Both the position numbers and the translations under genes were made by a program. Below the pieces are notes generated by a model that was not told the origin of the DNA, searched no databases, and saw only the letters and a list, made by a program, of their open reading frames with translations. From Staphylococcus ureilyticus (GTDB taxonomy: Bacteria; Bacillota; Bacilli; Staphylococcales; Staphylococcaceae), in NCBI RefSeq assembly GCF_002902235.1, contig NZ_PPRL01000049.1:25231-58115 (forward strand): 32,885 nt of DNA, in the 5' to 3' direction. This document shows, one piece after another, positions 25,377-32,885 of the stretch (positions are counted from its first letter, which is position 1; each line of letters begins with the position of its first letter).

Positions 25377-26207
25377 ATGATAATCGAATGTTTAGGAACT
25401 TCTGGGGGTGTACCAACACTTTATCAATCAGTTTCACAGCATAAAGATGCACAAAAACGAACAGGGCCTGGTATCTTCATTCATGATTTACAATTACTAA
25501 TCGACACTTCAGAAGATATATTTCAACAACTAAGACAATCAAAAATTTATGATATAAAATATGGCATTTATTCTCATTGGCATCCAGATCACACGATGGG
25601 GATGAGGATATGGGAAACACTCAATTTTGATTTTATTCACAAAGTACCTAAGTCCAAAACGTCAACGGTTTATATTACAACTCAAGAAGTGGAAGATTTT
25701 AAAGCATATTTTGCGCGTTGGGAATATGTTCAATATTTAGAAGCATTAGGCGTAATTAACCTAGTAATTGTTGACAATGATGCAGAAATTAGTTTTGAAG
25801 ACACAACGGTAGAGTGGATTCAATTAGCAGAGCAATTCGCGTTTGGTTTTTATTTAACTACAAATACCAAACGTATACTTATTATTCCAGATGAAATTAA
25901 AGGCTTTCGACCAACGGATAAGTTGAAAAATGTTGATGTTGCTATTTTACCTTTTGGTAGCAATGAAGTTAATCCTATAACTAATGAACGAATTCATCCA
26001 GAAGGTATGTTAAATGCTTTAAGAGAGGTTACATTTGATGAATGTGTGACTATTGCTAAAACTATTAATGCTAATCATACATATTTTACTCATATTGAAG
26101 CTACTGAAAGTTTAACGAAGGCACAAATTAAACAATTAGAAGAGCGATTAGAAGAAGATGGTTTAAAATCAACCATTGCATTTGATGGATTGAAAATTCA
26201 AATTTAA
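25377..26207 (+). CDS. MBL-fold metallo-hydrolase
   Basis: A 276-residue metallo-beta-lactamase-fold protein. The metal-binding signature SHWHPDH gives His67, His69, Asp71 and His72, and further ligands probably include His in 'NHTYFTHIEA'. The N-terminus 'MIIECLGTSGGVPT' resembles PhnP-type phosphodiesterases and related MBL proteins. The reaction cannot be assigned. It is preceded by AGGGGGTGA and sits between modC (72 bases upstream) and the MoeB-like gene, ending at a hairpin (26296-26350). Its place inside a molybdenum cluster suggests, without proof, a role there. No predicted signal peptide, so cytoplasmic. Confidence 0.85.
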   Translation: MIIECLGTSGGVPTLYQSVSQHKDAQKRTGPGIFIHDLQLLIDTSEDIFQQLRQSKIYDIKYGIYSHWHPDHTMGMRIWETLNFDFIHKVPKSKTSTVYITTQEVEDFKAYFARWEYVQYLEALGVINLVIVDNDAEISFEDTTVEWIQLAEQFAFGFYLTTNTKRILIIPDEIKGFRPTDKLKNVDVAILPFGSNEVNPITNERIHPEGMLNALREVTFDECVTIAKTINANHTYFTHIEATESLTKAQIKQLEERLEEDGLKSTIAFDGLKIQI

Positions 26208-26295
26208 ATAATGATTAGTGATTTTAATACCAAAAATCAAAGTATCAGTAATCACCATAAATGTATCTTTATATCTTTTGAAACTGTTTTGCGAT

Positions 26296-26352
26296 AAAGA
26301 GTAGGACTATGAAATCAATATCTAGTTTTGATTTTGTACCTACTCTTTTATT
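26296..26352 (+). terminator. Terminator after the MBL hydrolase gene
   Basis: AAAGAGTAGG (26296-26305) pairs with CCTACTCTTT (26339-26348), with an inner GAAATCAA/TTGATTTT stem, then TTATTTTG. A separate T-less stem, GTGATT...AATCAC with inner ATAC/GTAT (26218-26255), lies just after the stop codon. Confidence 0.8.
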
Positions 26353-26417
26353 TTGCCTTTTAGGTGTAATATGAATAAAAATGGTGTACATGATTTTTGA
26401 TTAATGAATTCAAACCG

Positions 26418-26446
26418 TTGTTACAGAGAACGCCAAGATTTATAAT
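26418..26446 (+). promoter_or_regulatory. Promoter of the moeB-moaB unit
   Basis: TTGTTA (26418-26423) and a perfect TATAAT (26441-26446) are exactly 17 bases apart, 32 bases before the start codon. Confidence 0.65.
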
Positions 26447-26478
26447 GAAAATAATGACGCAAAGTGAGGGATTTCATA

Positions 26479-27483
26479 GTGAATGAAGAACGTTATTCAA
26501 GGCAAATGCTATTTAAGCATATAGGCACATCTGGGCAAGAGAAAATTATGAATGCACATGTGCTAATTATAGGTATGGGTGCTTTAGGAACACACCTTGC
26601 GGAAGGACTTGTGAGAGCTGGTGTAGGTGAGTTGACGATTGTCGATAGAGATTATATTGAATTTAGTAACTTGCAGCGCCAGACGATGTATACAGAAATG
26701 GATGCAGTAGATAAGTTACCTAAAGTAATCGCAGCAGAACGAAATCTAATGGCAATACGTCAAAATCTGAACTTGCACATACATATTGCACATGTTGATC
26801 GATTATTCCTAGAAACATATGCGCAAGATGTTGAACTTATACTAGATGCTACAGATAATTTTGAAACAAGACAATTGATTAATGATTTTGCTTATAAAAA
26901 TACCATACCATGGATTTACGGTGGCGTCGTACAGAGTACTTATGTGGAAGCAACATTTCTACCTAAACAAACACCATGTTTTAACTGTTTAATTCCACAG
27001 TTACCAGCAATTAATATGACTTGTGATACAGTAGGTGTTATTCAGCCAGCAGTCACTATGACGACCAGTTTACAATTAAGAGATGCATTAAAAATATTAA
27101 CTGGCGCAACAATAGCGACTAAAGTTACTTACGGTGATATTTGGGAAGGTACACACTTTACATTTGGCTTTAGTAAACTGCATGATAGTGCTTGTACAAC
27201 TTGTGGTACACAACCGACATATCCTTATCTCAATACAACACAAAGACAATTTGCAAGTTTATGTGGCAGAGATACTGTTCAATATGAAAACCCAGAAATT
27301 TCCCAGGAAATGTTAGAAGCATTTTTACAACAACAAGAAATACCATATCAACGTAATCCTTACATGTTACATTTTGAATACAAAAAACATAGAATTGTTA
27401 GCTTTAAAGGCGGGAGATTATTAATTCATGGTATGACTCGTCCACAACAAGCGATAACGTTGATCAACCAATTATTCGGCTAA
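26479..27483 (+). CDS. moeB: MoeB/ThiF-family adenylyltransferase
   Basis: A 334-residue E1-like enzyme. ATP-binding GMGALG is at residues 32-37, then '[14 protein letters not shown]' with the conserved Asp/Arg, '[10 protein letters not shown]' (121-130), zinc cysteines C167xxC170 and C239xxC242, and catalytic-type Cys182 in TCDTVGV. It would adenylate the C-terminal Gly-Gly of MoaD before sulfur transfer. The C-terminal 70 residues start 'LCGRDTVQ', a segment seen in Bacillus-type MoeB/ThiF proteins, and lack a rhodanese domain. Start is a GTG at 26479, 8 bases after GAGGG. A role for ThiS instead of MoaD is possible, but the neighbours favour MoaD. Confidence 0.9.
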   Translation: MNEERYSRQMLFKHIGTSGQEKIMNAHVLIIGMGALGTHLAEGLVRAGVGELTIVDRDYIEFSNLQRQTMYTEMDAVDKLPKVIAAERNLMAIRQNLNLHIHIAHVDRLFLETYAQDVELILDATDNFETRQLINDFAYKNTIPWIYGGVVQSTYVEATFLPKQTPCFNCLIPQLPAINMTCDTVGVIQPAVTMTTSLQLRDALKILTGATIATKVTYGDIWEGTHFTFGFSKLHDSACTTCGTQPTYPYLNTTQRQFASLCGRDTVQYENPEISQEMLEAFLQQQEIPYQRNPYMLHFEYKKHRIVSFKGGRLLIHGMTRPQQAITLINQLFG

Positions 27484-27494
27484 GGAGGTTTAAT

Positions 27495-27995
27495 ATGCAT
27501 ACAAATGTAAAGCTTGATAGAAATATTAGATGTGCAGTATTAACTGTTTCGGATACAAGAGATTATGAAACCGATAAAGGTGGTAAATTAGTTAAAGAGT
27601 TACTTTCAACATTAAACGTTACGATTACAGAATCACATTATAAAATTGTTAAAGATGAACAAACTGTAATAACTGAGCAATTAAAGCGTTGGCTAGTAGA
27701 GGATATTGATGTCATTATCACCACAGGAGGTACTGGTATAGCACAAAGAGATGTAACGATAGAAGCTGTTTCCAGTTTGATTACAAAGGAAATTGAAGGA
27801 TTCGGAGAATTATTTAGATATCTAAGTTATACAGAAGATGTTGGAACTCGTGCGTTGTTATCTCGAGCAATTGCTGGCACGGTAAATAATAAATTGATTT
27901 TCAGTATACCAGGCTCTACTGGTGCGGTTAAATTAGCATTAAATAAGCTCATTAAACCAGAATTGAATCATTTAGTGCAAGAGATTACAAAATAA
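27495..27995 (+). CDS. moaB: MoaB/MogA-type molybdenum cofactor protein
   Basis: A 166-residue protein of the MogA/MoaB family. '[11 protein letters not shown]' near residue 13, '[21 protein letters not shown]' at 72-92, and '[11 protein letters not shown]' and '[14 protein letters not shown]' are the molybdopterin-binding elements. Family members adenylylate molybdopterin before MoeA inserts molybdate; the MoaB subgroup is sometimes inactive in this. It follows moeB by 11 bases with AAGGAGG, and ends at a convergent terminator shared with moaC. Confidence 0.93.
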   Translation: MHTNVKLDRNIRCAVLTVSDTRDYETDKGGKLVKELLSTLNVTITESHYKIVKDEQTVITEQLKRWLVEDIDVIITTGGTGIAQRDVTIEAVSSLITKEIEGFGELFRYLSYTEDVGTRALLSRAIAGTVNNKLIFSIPGSTGAVKLALNKLIKPELNHLVQEITK

Positions 27996-28036
27996 ATTAG
28001 AGCCCAACGTTGTAAGTTTGTTGGACTCTATTTCTT
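27991..28036. terminator. Bidirectional terminator between moaB and moaC
   Basis: TAGAGCCCAAC (27998-28008) pairs with GTTGGACTCTA (28020-28030) with one mismatch, flanked by TTTC on the plus side and, on the minus strand, a TTTATTTT tract. It serves both convergent genes. Confidence 0.75.
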
Positions 28037-28057
28037 ACATATTAATATTTAAGACAA

Positions 28058-28537
28058 CTATCTTTGATAATCACCAGATTTACCGCCTGTTTTAGAGAGT
28101 AGATAAGTTTCTCCAATGACCATACCTTTATCTAACGCTTTTGTCATATCATAAACCGTAAGTGCTACAGCTGAAGCGGCAGTGAGTGCTTCCATCTCCA
28201 CACCAGTTTTTCCAGTTGTAGAGACCGTTGCTTGTATATTTAAAGTGTATGCTTGTGTTTTTTCTTGCCAATCAAATGTAATATCTATACCAGTTAAAGG
28301 TAATGGATGACACATTGGTATAATATCAGATGTGTTTTTTGCAGCCATAATACCAGCAATTTGAGCAGTATTAAGCACATTCCCTTTTTGGTTAGTATGA
28401 TCAACGATTTGTTTATAAATCGCTGGATTTACCGTAATACTAGAATGCGCAGTAGCTGAGCGTTTTGTTGTGTTTTTGTCAGAGACGTCTACCATTTTCG
28501 CATTTCCTTGTTTGTTTATATGGGTGAATTCAGTCAA
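28058..28537 (-). CDS. moaC: MoaC, cyclic pyranopterin monophosphate synthase
   Basis: A 159-residue MoaC. Signature segments are MCHPLPL (75-81), [11 protein letters not shown] (110-120), [10 protein letters not shown] (130-139) and the final KTGGKSGDY. With MoaA it converts GTP to cyclic pyranopterin monophosphate. The initiation codon is TTG at 28537, six bases after AGGAGG, and no ATG is suitably placed. Unlike its partners it is on the minus strand, divergent from moeA, with a 64-base spacer. Confidence 0.95.
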   Translation of the reverse strand: MTEFTHINKQGNAKMVDVSDKNTTKRSATAHSSITVNPAIYKQIVDHTNQKGNVLNTAQIAGIMAAKNTSDIIPMCHPLPLTGIDITFDWQEKTQAYTLNIQATVSTTGKTGVEMEALTAASAVALTVYDMTKALDKGMVIGETYLLSKTGGKSGDYQR

Positions 28538-28601
28538 AGTATCCCTCCTAATCGTGTTCTAGTATATCATGAAATTATTAATTATAAGGAGTAGATTTAC
28601 G

Positions 28602-29861
28602 ATGCCTGTAGAGAAAAGAAATCCGATTCCAGTGAATGAAGCAATTCAACGTGTGGTAAAGCAAAATATTTTTACAAATAGAATCACTTTACCTTTAGCA
28701 GAAAGTTTAAACTATATTTTAGCTGAAGACATTGTAGCAACTCATGAGATACCAAGGTTTGATAAATCACCATATGATGGTTTTGCATTAAGAAGTATTG
28801 ATACAAAAGAGGCGAGCGGTGACAATCGCATTAAATTTAAAGTCATTGACCACATTGGAGCTGGATCAGTTTCAACTAAAAAAGTTGGAGCATTTGAAGC
28901 TGTAAGAATTATGACAGGTGCACAAATACCTGAAGGCGCCGATGCTGTAGTTATGCTTGAACAAACTGTCGAAGGTGAACATGATTTTACAATAAGAAAA
29001 ACTTTTAGCGAAAATGAGAATGTTTCGTTAAAGGGTGAAGAAACCAAAGTTGACGATATTGTATTAGAAAAAGGACAATGTGTTAATCCAGGTGCAATCG
29101 CTGTTTTGGCAACATATGGCTATACAGAAGTTCCAGTTTTTGAAAAACCTAGCGTGGCTGTGATTGCAACAGGAAGTGAATTGTTGGATGTTAGCGACGA
29201 TTTAGAACCGGGAAAAATTCGTAATTCAAATGGTCCTATGATAACTGCATTAGCAAAAAAGCATCAGTTAGATGTCAATGCATATAAAATTCAACAAGAT
29301 GATTTAAATAGTAGTATTCAAGTGATGCGTGAAGCAATGGTTGAGCATGATATTGTCATTACAACTGGAGGTGTGTCAGTAGGCGATTTCGATTATTTGC
29401 CTCAAATTTATGAAGCGGTCAACGCTAAAGTCTTGTTTAATAAAATCGCCATGCGTCCAGGAAGTGTCACTACGGTAGCTATTGCAAATAACAAATATTT
29501 ATTTGGATTATCAGGTAACCCCTCTGCTTGTTTCACCGGGTTTGAACTCTATGTCAAACCTGCAATACAGCATATGATGGGCGCTAAAGCGATATATCCA
29601 CAAATTGTGCAGGCCACACTCATGGAAGATTTTAAAAAGCCAAATCCATTTACTAGATTTATTCGAGCAACAGTGACTTTTAATGGTAAAGAGATGACGG
29701 TTGTGCCATCAGGATTTAATAAGTCCGGTGCAGTAGTAGCGATTGCGCATAGTAATGCAATGATTGTGTTACCTAGTGGTACAAGAGGATATCAAAAAGG
29801 CCACACAGTTGATGTCATTTTAACTGAATCACAAGCATATGAAATGGATACGACGCTATGA
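28602..29861 (+). CDS. moeA: MoeA, molybdopterin molybdotransferase
   Basis: A 419-residue MoeA. Family motifs include 'PRFDKSPYDGFALR', 'RIMTGAQIPEGADAVVMLEQ', the molybdopterin loop 'TTGGVSVGDFDYLP' and 'FGLSGNPSACFTGFELYVKP'. It inserts molybdate into adenylylated molybdopterin. I start at ATG 28602, after AAGGAG; an in-frame ATG at 28569 would precede that ribosome site. First gene of a tightly packed six-gene run; mobB overlaps its end by 4 bases. Confidence 0.95.
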   Translation: MPVEKRNPIPVNEAIQRVVKQNIFTNRITLPLAESLNYILAEDIVATHEIPRFDKSPYDGFALRSIDTKEASGDNRIKFKVIDHIGAGSVSTKKVGAFEAVRIMTGAQIPEGADAVVMLEQTVEGEHDFTIRKTFSENENVSLKGEETKVDDIVLEKGQCVNPGAIAVLATYGYTEVPVFEKPSVAVIATGSELLDVSDDLEPGKIRNSNGPMITALAKKHQLDVNAYKIQQDDLNSSIQVMREAMVEHDIVITTGGVSVGDFDYLPQIYEAVNAKVLFNKIAMRPGSVTTVAIANNKYLFGLSGNPSACFTGFELYVKPAIQHMMGAKAIYPQIVQATLMEDFKKPNPFTRFIRATVTFNGKEMTVVPSGFNKSGAVVAIAHSNAMIVLPSGTRGYQKGHTVDVILTESQAYEMDTTL

Positions 29862-30343
29862 TATTACAAATCGTAGGTTATAAAAACTCGGGAAAAACCA
29901 CTTTGATGACGCACGCAGTGAAATTTTTAAAATCACATGGCTTTTGTGTAGCAACGGTTAAACACCACGGTCAACATGACTTAAACTTGTCAGATATTGA
30001 ACTGCAGGCAAATACTGTTGATCACATGAAACATTTTAATGCAGGTGCAGATCAAAGTATTGTTCAAGGACATCATCTACAACAAACAGTTACACGAACT
30101 GAAAAACAAAGGTTGGATGAAATCATTGATAAATCTGTTACAATAGACAGTGACATCATTTTAGTTGAAGGTTTTAAAGAGGCAAATTATGATAAAGTGC
30201 TTATATATCGTGATGATGCTCGTTACCAACAGTTAAATAAATTAACAAATATTCAGTATTATATTAATATTGGGCAACCATTAGCATTTCAAAAATTTGA
30301 GCAATGGTTATTATCTTTCGTTAACGAAAAGGGAATGGATTAA
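29858..30343 (+). CDS. mobB: MobB, molybdopterin-guanine dinucleotide biosynthesis adaptor
   Basis: A 161-residue P-loop GTPase with GYKNSGKTT (residues 7-15), 'VATVKHHGQHD' and 'ILVEGFKEANYDKVLIYR', the MobB layout. It binds GTP and assists MobA in forming the dinucleotide cofactor, but is not always essential. Starts in the ATGA overlap with moeA; moaE starts directly after its stop. Confidence 0.93.
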   Translation: MILQIVGYKNSGKTTLMTHAVKFLKSHGFCVATVKHHGQHDLNLSDIELQANTVDHMKHFNAGADQSIVQGHHLQQTVTRTEKQRLDEIIDKSVTIDSDIILVEGFKEANYDKVLIYRDDARYQQLNKLTNIQYYINIGQPLAFQKFEQWLLSFVNEKGMD

Positions 30344-30796
30344 ATGAAACAATTTGAAATTACAAATAAGCCAATAGAAACCGAACAATATCGCCAATAT
30401 GTGCTCAATGAACATCAAGGTGCTGTTGTTGTTTTCACTGGTCATGTACGTGAGTGGACAAAAGGAGTTAAAACAGAGTATTTAGAGTATGAAGCGTATA
30501 TACCTATGGCAGAGAAAAAGTTGGCACAAATAGGTGATGAGATTTCAAACAAATGGCCAGGGACAAAAACGGCCATTGTCCATAGAATTGGACCGTTAGC
30601 TATTTCTGATATAGCGGTATTGATAAGTATATCATCGCCACATAGAAAAGATGCTTATCGTGCTAATGAATATGCAATTGAGCGTATTAAAGAGGTAGTG
30701 CCCATTTGGAAAAAAGAAATTTGGGAAGATGGTGCTGAATGGCAAGGTCATCAACATGGTAACCATGAGGATGCAGTTGGAGGGAAAAAGTTATGA
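30344..30796 (+). CDS. moaE: MoaE, molybdopterin synthase large subunit
   Basis: A 150-residue MoaE. 'GAVVVFTGHVREWTKG' (27-42), 'LEYEAYIPMAEKKL', 'AIVHRIGPLAISDIAVLI' and 'VPIWKKEIWEDGAEW' (119-133), with the active-site lysine in IWKKE, are recognisable. With thiocarboxylated MoaD it puts the dithiolene sulfurs into precursor Z. Starts at the base after the mobB stop and overlaps moaD by 4 bases. Confidence 0.95.
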   Translation: MKQFEITNKPIETEQYRQYVLNEHQGAVVVFTGHVREWTKGVKTEYLEYEAYIPMAEKKLAQIGDEISNKWPGTKTAIVHRIGPLAISDIAVLISISSPHRKDAYRANEYAIERIKEVVPIWKKEIWEDGAEWQGHQHGNHEDAVGGKKL

Positions 30797-31026
30797 AAGT
30801 TTTATATTTTGCGGAAATAAAAGAAGTTTTGGATAAAAGTTCAGAAGATATTGACTTAAGTTATGATATTACCGTCGATGAATTTGTATCAGATTTGTTT
30901 GAGCGTTATCCTAGTATTAATAGCAAAAAGTTTCAAATTGCGATTAATGAAGAATTTGTCAAAGGTGATGATATCGTAAAACCTAATGATACTGTAGCGT
31001 TGATACCACCAGTTAGTGGAGGGTAA
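30793..31026 (+). CDS. moaD: MoaD, molybdopterin synthase sulfur carrier subunit
   Basis: A 77-residue ubiquitin-like protein ending in VSGG. '[22 protein letters not shown]' and '[12 protein letters not shown]' match MoaD, and the terminal Gly-Gly is the site of adenylation by MoeB and of thiocarboxylation. It overlaps moaE (ATGA). Confidence 0.95.
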   Translation: MKVLYFAEIKEVLDKSSEDIDLSYDITVDEFVSDLFERYPSINSKKFQIAINEEFVKGDDIVKPNDTVALIPPVSGG

Positions 31027-31033
31027 TGGAAAT

Positions 31034-31642
31034 ATGAAAGCAATCATACTTGCTGGTGGACAATCAGAAAGATTTGGAAAACCAAAAGCATTTGCAAAGA
31101 TTCATTCACAAATGTTTTATAAACGTATCATTGAAGTTTTAGAAGCTACAAATATGTTTAATGAAATAATTATTAGCACAAATGAAATATTAGCACATGA
31201 ATTTGATTATGATAATATTGTTATCGATCATGCTAAAAACAAAGGTAAAGGCCCGCTGGCTGGTATTTACTCTGTCATGAAACAACATACTGACGAAACG
31301 CTTTTCTTTGTGATTTCTGTAGATACACCGATGATTACACAAAAAGCAATAAGTAAATTGTATCAATTTATGGTTGAACATTTAATAGAAGATCAACTAG
31401 ATATCGCCGGTTTCCAAGAAGATGGCATGCCCATTCCAACGATGGCTTTTTATAGTCCACATACGCTTTCTTTTATAGAGGCAGCATTGGAATCAGGTGA
31501 TTACAGCCTTAAGAATGTCTATTCAAAAGTCAAAAGTGATTGGTTAGATGTGCACGAAATTGGTTCATCTGATTATTGGTACAAAAATATTAACTATCAA
31601 CAAGACTTAATAGATTTACATCACGACATTAAGAATAGATAG
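31034..31642 (+). CDS. mobA: MobA, molybdenum cofactor guanylyltransferase
   Basis: A 202-residue nucleotidyltransferase with [14 protein letters not shown] (residues 6-19), the signature of the MobA family, then '[18 protein letters not shown]' and '[13 protein letters not shown]'. It transfers GMP from GTP to the molybdenum cofactor. Start at ATG 31034, after GGAGGG and 10 bases; a GTG at 31016 lies within moaD. A dinucleotide-form cofactor is typical of formate dehydrogenase and nitrate reductase, which fits fdhD in the window. Confidence 0.93.
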   Translation: MKAIILAGGQSERFGKPKAFAKIHSQMFYKRIIEVLEATNMFNEIIISTNEILAHEFDYDNIVIDHAKNKGKGPLAGIYSVMKQHTDETLFFVISVDTPMITQKAISKLYQFMVEHLIEDQLDIAGFQEDGMPIPTMAFYSPHTLSFIEAALESGDYSLKNVYSKVKSDWLDVHEIGSSDYWYKNINYQQDLIDLHHDIKNR

Positions 31643-31654
31643 GGGGCTGATCAG

Positions 31655-32677
31655 ATGGTAGAGCAAATAACTGATAAACTTGGGCGTCCAATTCGAGATT
31701 TAAGATTGTCAGTTACAGATCGTTGCAATTTTCGTTGTGACTATTGTATGCCAAAAGAAATATTTGGTGATGACTTTGTTTTCCTACCCAAAGATGAATT
31801 ACTTACTTTTGATGAAATGGTCCGTATTGCTAAAGTTTATACGCGATTAGGAGTCAAAAAAATACGTATTACCGGCGGAGAGCCTCTACTCCGAAGAGAC
31901 TTATATAAATTAATATACGAGTTGAATCAACTTGATGGTATAGAGGATATTGGTTTAACTACCAACGGTTTATTATTAAAAAAACATGGTCAAAGATTAT
32001 ATGATGCTGGTTTAAGACGTATTAATGTAAGTTTAGATGCGATTGATGACAAAGTGTTCCAAGCTATAAACAATCGGAATATCAAAGCTTCCACAATTTT
32101 ACAGCAAATAGATTATGCGGTCTCAATTGGTTTTCATGTCAAAGTAAATGTAGTTGTTCAAAAAGGTGTGAACGATGATCAAATTTTACCTATGATTCAA
32201 TATTTCAAAGATAAAGATATTGAAATACGCTTTATTGAATTTATGGATGTAGGCAATGATAATGGTTGGGACTTCAGTAAAGTAGTAACAAAAGATGAAA
32301 TGTTAAAAATGATTGAGTCATCATTTGATATAGAACCTGTAAAACCTAAATATTTTGGTGAAGTAGCTAAATATTATCGACATAAAGATAATGGTGCTAA
32401 GTTTGGTCTTATCACAAGTGTATCTGAATCATTCTGTTCAACATGTACACGTGCAAGATTATCATCAGATGGTAAGTTTTATGGTTGTCTATTTAGTACG
32501 GTAGATGGATTTAATGTAAAGTCATTTATGCGATCAGGCGTGTCAGATGAAGCTCTGTTTGAACAATTTAAAGCTTTATGGAATATTAGAGATGATAGAT
32601 ATTCAGATGAACGTACTGCACAAACAGTAGCTAATAGAAAACGTAAAAAAATCAATATGAACTATATTGGTGGCTGA
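31655..32677 (+). CDS. moaA: MoaA, GTP 3',8-cyclase
   Basis: A 340-residue radical SAM enzyme. The N-terminal [4Fe-4S] motif CNFRCDYC gives Cys24, Cys28 and Cys31. A C-terminal cluster is held by Cys261, Cys264 and Cys278 ('[18 protein letters not shown]'), and the chain ends in Gly-Gly (NYIGG), needed for activity in studied MoaA. '[12 protein letters not shown]' is the SAM-contacting GGE motif. It converts GTP to 3',8-cyclo-7,8-dihydro-GTP, the first step. The ribosome site is AGGGGG. Last gene of the run. Confidence 0.97.
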   Translation: MVEQITDKLGRPIRDLRLSVTDRCNFRCDYCMPKEIFGDDFVFLPKDELLTFDEMVRIAKVYTRLGVKKIRITGGEPLLRRDLYKLIYELNQLDGIEDIGLTTNGLLLKKHGQRLYDAGLRRINVSLDAIDDKVFQAINNRNIKASTILQQIDYAVSIGFHVKVNVVVQKGVNDDQILPMIQYFKDKDIEIRFIEFMDVGNDNGWDFSKVVTKDEMLKMIESSFDIEPVKPKYFGEVAKYYRHKDNGAKFGLITSVSESFCSTCTRARLSSDGKFYGCLFSTVDGFNVKSFMRSGVSDEALFEQFKALWNIRDDRYSDERTAQTVANRKRKKINMNYIGG

Positions 32678-32810
32678 CTTATCAAATACAATCGTTTATG
32701 GAGATTGCACTTTTATCACAACATTCATAGCTATTATATTTTTAAGAAGTTCAAATAACTAATAATACGAAAATTATATTCATTTATGAAGTTATTCTAA
32801 AATATATTAA

Positions 32811-32862
32811 GAGTAGGAGATAATTCAAATTTCAATTGAATTATCTCCTACTCATTTTTTTT
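32811..32862 (+). terminator. Terminator after moaA
   Basis: An 18-base perfect stem (GAGTAGGAGATAATTCAA at 32811-32828 with its inverse at 32836-32853) is followed by A and eight T residues. It shares the GAGTAGG core with the hairpin at 26296. It lies about 130 bases past moaA. Confidence 0.85.
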
Positions 32863-32885
32863 ATAATTTGAACTCATATCTTATG

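Noticed and set aside
26218..26255. Molybdenum-cofactor riboswitch before moeB
   Set aside because: Only a simple interrupted stem is seen, lying before a terminator and well upstream of the moeB promoter, without the multi-helix riboswitch layout.

Overview
The window is low-GC DNA from a staphylococcus. Typical staphylococcal genes are SarR, two SsaA-type CHAP-domain secreted proteins, FhuD2, and a full molybdenum-cofactor cluster with ModABC and FdhD. A Leloir-pathway galR-galK-galE-galT cluster argues against S. aureus, which by my recollection uses the tagatose-6-phosphate route. It suggests a non-aureus species such as the S. xylosus / S. carnosus / S. equorum / S. saprophyticus groups. 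The species call is inference. I see no insertion sequence, prophage, CRISPR array, tRNA or rRNA.

Layout. Positions 1-5580 hold two paralogous ssaA genes on the minus strand, the first cut by the window edge. Each has a perfect WalR (YycF) box upstream. Between them lie a DUF4870 membrane protein, an opine-dehydrogenase/NhaC-antiporter pair, and a TTG-initiated small membrane ORF followed by a possible structured RNA. Positions 6000-9860 hold a flavin-dependent monooxygenase-like protein with a DoxX-like protein, then sarR, then a PfoR/EIIC-type membrane protein with its own cre site. Positions 10091-14500 hold a four-gene polar amino-acid ABC transporter facing a divergent acyl-CoA-dehydrogenase-fold enzyme that seems to lack the catalytic glutamate. 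Positions 14530-17140 hold fhuD2 behind a Fur box, and bioY behind a BirA-type operator, followed by a GNAT acetyltransferase.

Positions 17375-32885 are a molybdenum-cofactor region interrupted by the gal genes. It starts with fdhD (minus) and galRKET, with matching GalR half-sites before galR and galK. Then come modABC, an MBL-fold hydrolase, moeB/thiF and moaB, then moaC (minus, TTG start), and moeA-mobB-moaE-moaD-mobA-moaA packed with short overlaps. Together these genes import molybdate, convert GTP to molybdopterin (MoaA, MoaC, MoaD/MoaE, MoeB), insert molybdenum (MogA/MoaB-type protein, MoeA) and attach the nucleotide (MobA, with MobB). FdhD would activate a formate dehydrogenase. No molybdoenzyme is encoded in the window.

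The strongest readings are the biosynthetic, gal, fhuD2, sarR and ssaA assignments and several regulatory sites. The most open questions are the substrate of the opine-dehydrogenase/NhaC pair, the role of the ABC transporter with its divergent flavoenzyme, the small ORF and hairpins at 4073-4536, and the MBL hydrolase inside the molybdenum cluster.
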